A DNA stretch of 64,000 nucleotides from Paenibacillus albidus (GTDB lineage Bacteria; Bacillota; Bacilli; Paenibacillales; Paenibacillaceae): contig NZ_BMKR01000034.1 of the NCBI RefSeq assembly GCF_014644435.1, positions 1-64,000 on the forward strand, in the 5' to 3' direction. Shown piece after piece: positions 60,732-64,000 of the stretch (positions within the stretch are counted from its first letter, which is position 1; the number at the start of each line of letters is the position of its first letter). A program made the position numbers and the translations under genes. The notes beneath the pieces were generated by a model. That model was not told where the DNA came from, ran no database searches, and saw nothing but the letters and a program-made list of their open reading frames with translations.

Positions 60732-61661
60732 TTATGCTTTCTCTTTCATATGGGGGTCCAGCACATCCCGCAGCCAGTCACCCAGGAAGATCACACCCAG
60801 CACTGTGACCGTAATCGCCAGCCCCGGGAAAGTGGCCACCCACCAACTGGTGGCAATATACTGTCTGCCGTCGCTGAGCATTCCGCCCCAGGACACCGCC
60901 GGCGGCTTGATGCCAAGCCCCAGAAAACTGAGCGAAGCCTCCATGATAATCGTCGTAGCCACATTCATACCGGAGATTACGATAAACGAAGACATGATAT
61001 TGGGCAAAATATGCTTGACCAATATCCGCCCGTTCTTCGCTCCCACCGATCTGGCCGCCTTGACGAAATCCCGTTCTTTGATACTAAGCACTTCACCGCG
61101 TACTACCCTGGTATAGGACACCCAGTTCGTAACCCCGATGACAAAGATCAGCGTAGTCAGCCCCGGACCTACCACAGCCAGAACTACGAGCATGAACAGA
61201 ATGGTAGGAATCGCCATAAAAGAATCGGCCACCCGCATAATCACTGCATCCACCCATTTGCCGTAGAATCCCGACAGCAGCCCGAGGAGCGCCCCGATCA
61301 GACCGGAGACGAGAACCGCTCCAAGGCCGACGATCAGCGAGACCCGGGAACCATACACGATCCGGCTCCACATGTCCCGGCCCAGATTATCCGTACCCAG
61401 CCAGTGGGCGGAAGATCCGCCTTCCAGCCACACCGGCGGCTTCAGCCGGTTCAGCGGATCAATGGCCGCCGGGTCCTGCCCGGCGATCCAGGGAGCCAGC
61501 AGTGCCGTCAGGGTGACAAGCAGCACCAGCACCGCGCCGAAGGTTCCCGTCTTGCTGCGCAGCAGCCTTTTCCAGCCTATTCCGAACCCTGAAGGCTTGC
61601 GCTGCAAACTCTCTCCGTCCGAAGGCGGCTCAAAAGTGTGCATGTTCTTGGCACCAGCCAT
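60732..61661 (-). CDS. oppC: Oligopeptide ABC transporter permease (OppC/DppC type)
   Basis: 309 residues, six transmembrane segments with an N-terminal cytoplasmic extension (RLLRSKTGTFG), and the permease EAA loop EASLSFLGLGIKPPAVSWG. ATG at 61659-61661. Confidence 0.95.
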   Translation of the reverse strand: MAGAKNMHTFEPPSDGESLQRKPSGFGIGWKRLLRSKTGTFGAVLVLLVTLTALLAPWIAGQDPAAIDPLNRLKPPVWLEGGSSAHWLGTDNLGRDMWSRIVYGSRVSLIVGLGAVLVSGLIGALLGLLSGFYGKWVDAVIMRVADSFMAIPTILFMLVVLAVVGPGLTTLIFVIGVTNWVSYTRVVRGEVLSIKERDFVKAARSVGAKNGRILVKHILPNIMSSFIVISGMNVATTIIMEASLSFLGLGIKPPAVSWGGMLSDGRQYIATSWWVATFPGLAITVTVLGVIFLGDWLRDVLDPHMKEKA

Positions 61662-61678
61662 AGATCGTCCCCTCCTCC

Positions 61679-62596
61679 CTAGTTGTATTTAATCCGCGGA
61701 TCGAGCAGCCGGTACGCTACATCGGTCAGGATATTGGTAATCACAACGATAAAAGCAATCACAAATACGGCAGCCTGCACGATCGCCATATCATGAGTAT
61801 TTACGGCCACAACCAGCAGTTGCCCGAGACCGGGCCAGGCGAATACCGTCTCCGTAATCAGAGTCCCGCCAATCAGGCTGGTAAACTGCAGGCTCATAAT
61901 CGTCACCACCGGAATCATTCCGTTGCGAAAAGCATGTTTGCCTACAACCAGCAGCTCCCGGATTCCCTTGCTGCGTGCGGTGCGGATATAATCCTGGCTC
62001 AGGATATCCAGCATGCTGGAACGGATGAGCCGGGTCATCTGCGCCGCCAGGCCCACGCCCAGCGTAAAAGCAGGCAGCACCAGATGCGAGAAGCCGCCCC
62101 GGCCGGAGACCGGCAAGACCCCCAGAATCACCGAGAACAGCAAAATGAGCATAATCCCCATCCAGAAGTTAGGCATCGCTTTGCCGATGACTGAAACCCC
62201 CGAGATGATCAGGTCCGTAAAGGTATTGCGTTTGACAGCCGAGGCTACTCCGAGCGGAATCGCCATCAGCACGGCGAACAGCATCGCGGCGGCGGCAAGC
62301 TCAAAGCTGGCCGGCAGCCTCTCCAGCACCAACGGCAATGCGGATTCCCCGTATCGAAACGAGTTGCCGAAATCACCTTGCAGCGCACTGCCCAGGAATT
62401 TCACATACTGCGTTGTAAGCGGCTGGTCCAGACCCAGCGCCTGGGTCAACACGGCCCGGTCTTCGGCGGTTGCGGTCTCCGGCAGCATCAGCGCTACGGG
62501 GTCCCCCGTAACCCGCACCAGTACAAAAACAATCACAGAGACAATCAGCAGCGTCGGAATGACCTGCAGCAACGATTTGAGTATATATTTTACCAA
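61679..62596 (-). CDS. oppB: Oligopeptide ABC transporter permease (OppB/DppB type)
   Basis: 305 residues. Six transmembrane segments and the EAA-type loop DYIRTARSKGIRELLVVGKHAFRN. The start is placed at TTG 62594-62596, 8 bases after GGAGG; GGAGGTGAT, a long match to the anti-Shine-Dalgarno, overlaps an in-frame ATG (62600-62602) and GTG (62603-62605), which are therefore probably not the starts. Confidence 0.93.
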   Translation of the reverse strand: MVKYILKSLLQVIPTLLIVSVIVFVLVRVTGDPVALMLPETATAEDRAVLTQALGLDQPLTTQYVKFLGSALQGDFGNSFRYGESALPLVLERLPASFELAAAAMLFAVLMAIPLGVASAVKRNTFTDLIISGVSVIGKAMPNFWMGIMLILLFSVILGVLPVSGRGGFSHLVLPAFTLGVGLAAQMTRLIRSSMLDILSQDYIRTARSKGIRELLVVGKHAFRNGMIPVVTIMSLQFTSLIGGTLITETVFAWPGLGQLLVVAVNTHDMAIVQAAVFVIAFIVVITNILTDVAYRLLDPRIKYN

Positions 62597-62693
62597 GTCC
62601 ATCACCTCCAGCCTCAGCCAAGCTTACTTCTGCAAAAGGACGGCCGGAACCTGATCCCTCCAGGTCCCCGCCGTTCGCTTCTTCATTATTCGT

Positions 62694-62717
62694 GCACCTG
62701 TGATCAGTTCACAGGTG
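62694..62717 (-). other. Hairpin across the stop of the substrate-binding protein gene
   Basis: CACCTGTGA...TCACAGGTG, 9-bp perfect stem with a 6-base loop containing the TGA stop region. No T-run, so it is more likely an mRNA-stabilising or attenuating hairpin between the highly needed binding protein and the permeases. Confidence 0.5.
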
Positions 62718-64000
62718 TAATTTCTTCTGCGTAGAACATTTCATCGCTTCTTGGCTGGAATTTCACACGGGCATCCGTGCCGTAGATTCCTTCCATCTGG
62801 AACAAATATACCGCCGGGCGGTCATTCGCCAGAATCTGCTGCACCTGCTGGTATTCCTTCTCACGCGACGTTGGGTCCATGTTCACCAAGGCTTGCTGCA
62901 GGAGTTTCTCTACTTCCGGATTGTTGTAATCCGTTTCGCCCTTGGCTTCTTCCGCCAAATAACGGGTATAGTTGTTCGAAGCATCAAAGAGGGAGTTGCC
63001 AATCCCGATCATGAAGATTTCTTTAAAAGATTTGGAGCTGTACCGCTCGCTGAACGCACTCGGCTCCAGCACATCCAGATTAATCTTGAAGCCGGTCTGT
63101 TCGAGCATGGCGGCAACCACTTCAGCGTATTCCTTGTATTGCGAGGATACCGAGATCGTCAGCTCCGGGGTACCTTCGGCATAACCGGCTTCCTTCAACA
63201 ATTCCTTGGCCTTGGCTTGGTCGTACAGGCTTTGCTTGTAGAGCGATGGGTCCGCCCCGAAGTTGCCTGGAGTAACCGAGGTACGGGTGACAATCCCCGC
63301 TCCGCCGGCAATGCTGTCCACGATACCCTGCTTGTCGATCGCCAGATCAATGGCTTCCCGCACCTTCGGATCAGCAGTTGGACTGCCTTCGGTCTGGCGC
63401 AGAATTAATTGCAGCACACGCTGGATCGGCGCTTTGACGATTTGTTTGTTCTCGGCTTCTTCCACACGGGCTACGTCGGTAGAAGGAATCCCGGAAGCTA
63501 TGTCGATGCCGCCGGCCAATAGTTCAGAGACGCGGGTGGAAGCTTCGGGAATGGCCCGGAAGACTACTTCATCCCATTTGGGTTCTCCGTCAAAATAACT
63601 CTCATTCTTCACCAGCTCGACCCGGTCATCCTTGGTCCACTTGCTGAACTTATAAGGTCCGGTGCCGACCGGCTGCTTCAGGAAAGCCTCAATGCCGCTA
63701 TCCGTAATATATTTGGAAGGCAGGATGCCCGCCCCCATCTTCGACAGACGGTTCAAGAGCAGCGGGTCCGGTCCATCGGTAATAATGTCTGCGGTAAGAT
63801 CATCTACAACCTTAACTTCCGTGATGTTTTTAAAATAGGAGTTCTGTTTCAGTGCACTGTCTTTCGCTATCCGCTCAATCGTGAATTTCACATCGGCTGC
63901 CGTAAACGGGTCTCCGTTATGAAAAGTCACGCCTTCGCGCAGGTGAAAGCGCCACGTAGTATCATTCACTTGTTCCCAGGATGTCGCAAGGCCCGGTACC
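62704..64000 (-). CDS. Oligopeptide/dipeptide ABC transporter substrate-binding protein (partial)
   Basis: At least 432 residues of the solute-binding protein family 5 (cluster C), 5' end beyond the right edge. PGLATSWEQVNDTTWRFHLR lies at the edge, followed by REGVTFHNGDPFTAADVKF and the Lys-rich C-terminal lobe. Signal peptide and lipobox are outside the window. It heads the operon that continues through oppB, oppC, oppD, oppF and the S9 peptidase. Confidence 0.93.
   Translation of the reverse strand, partial: VPGLATSWEQVNDTTWRFHLREGVTFHNGDPFTAADVKFTIERIAKDSALKQNSYFKNITEVKVVDDLTADIITDGPDPLLLNRLSKMGAGILPSKYITDSGIEAFLKQPVGTGPYKFSKWTKDDRVELVKNESYFDGEPKWDEVVFRAIPEASTRVSELLAGGIDIASGIPSTDVARVEEAENKQIVKAPIQRVLQLILRQTEGSPTADPKVREAIDLAIDKQGIVDSIAGGAGIVTRTSVTPGNFGADPSLYKQSLYDQAKAKELLKEAGYAEGTPELTISVSSQYKEYAEVVAAMLEQTGFKINLDVLEPSAFSERYSSKSFKEIFMIGIGNSLFDASNNYTRYLAEEAKGETDYNNPEVEKLLQQALVNMDPTSREKEYQQVQQILANDRPAVYLFQMEGIYGTDARVKFQPRSDEMFYAEEITPVN

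Overview
The window looks like chromosome of an endospore-forming Bacilli species, most probably Paenibacillus or a close relative. The evidence is gene order: safA, pheB, obg-spo0B, rpmA-prp-rplU, spoIVFA/spoIVFB, minCD, mreBCD, radC, maf, spoIIB, folC-valS, spoVID and the hem operon follow largely the same order as in Bacillus subtilis. Departures from that species also fit: an RNase G gene, a diaminopimelate dehydrogenase, a CobA-HemD fusion with a precorrin-2 dehydrogenase in the heme operon, and several intergenic repeat families. Nearly all genes lie on the minus strand. All identifications come from reading the sequence, without database searches.

Layout. Positions 1-330 hold the leader and two tandem promoters of an rRNA operon that leaves the window at the left edge. 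Positions 486-6975 hold spore protein gene safA and an aspartate/aromatic/branched-chain amino acid operon (pheB-hom-thrB-pheA-ilvE). Positions 7067-9920 hold a three-gene SPFH/zinc-ribbon membrane cluster. Positions 10072-23952 hold the conserved cell-envelope, division and sporulation block: obg, spo0B, rpmA, prp, rplU, rng, spoIVFB, spoIVFA, minD, minC, mreD, mreC, mreB, radC, maf, a small membrane protein gene and spoIIB. Positions 24063-33428 hold ddh, a glycosyltransferase, a decayed diguanylate cyclase, murC, folC and valS with a valine T-box. Positions 33493-39029 hold a TetR/yqeB pair, spoVID, a frameshifted glycosyltransferase, and a ywrO-like reductase with an HxlR regulator.

Positions 39030-40017 are gene-free and rich in short repeats. 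Positions 40018-49001 hold hemAX-sirC-hemC-cobA/hemD-hemBL and a pseudouridine synthase, with a PerR-type box upstream. Positions 49198-53275 hold a TetR-controlled ABC-2 membrane protein, an ABC exporter pair and a 53-residue membrane protein gene with its own terminator. Positions 53526-55872 hold a guanine-class purine riboswitch ahead of a phosphoribosyltransferase gene and an unusual IMP dehydrogenase gene. After a 51-bp tandem repeat, positions 56206-64000 hold an oligopeptide ABC transporter operon that also carries an S9 peptidase gene; its substrate-binding protein runs off the right edge.

The stretches most worth a second look are the riboswitch/PRTase/IMPDH unit, the SPFH/zinc-ribbon cluster with tandem paralogues, the apparent CTG start of ddh, the two broken genes, the structured insert between the T-box and valS, the small membrane protein, and the repeat arrays.
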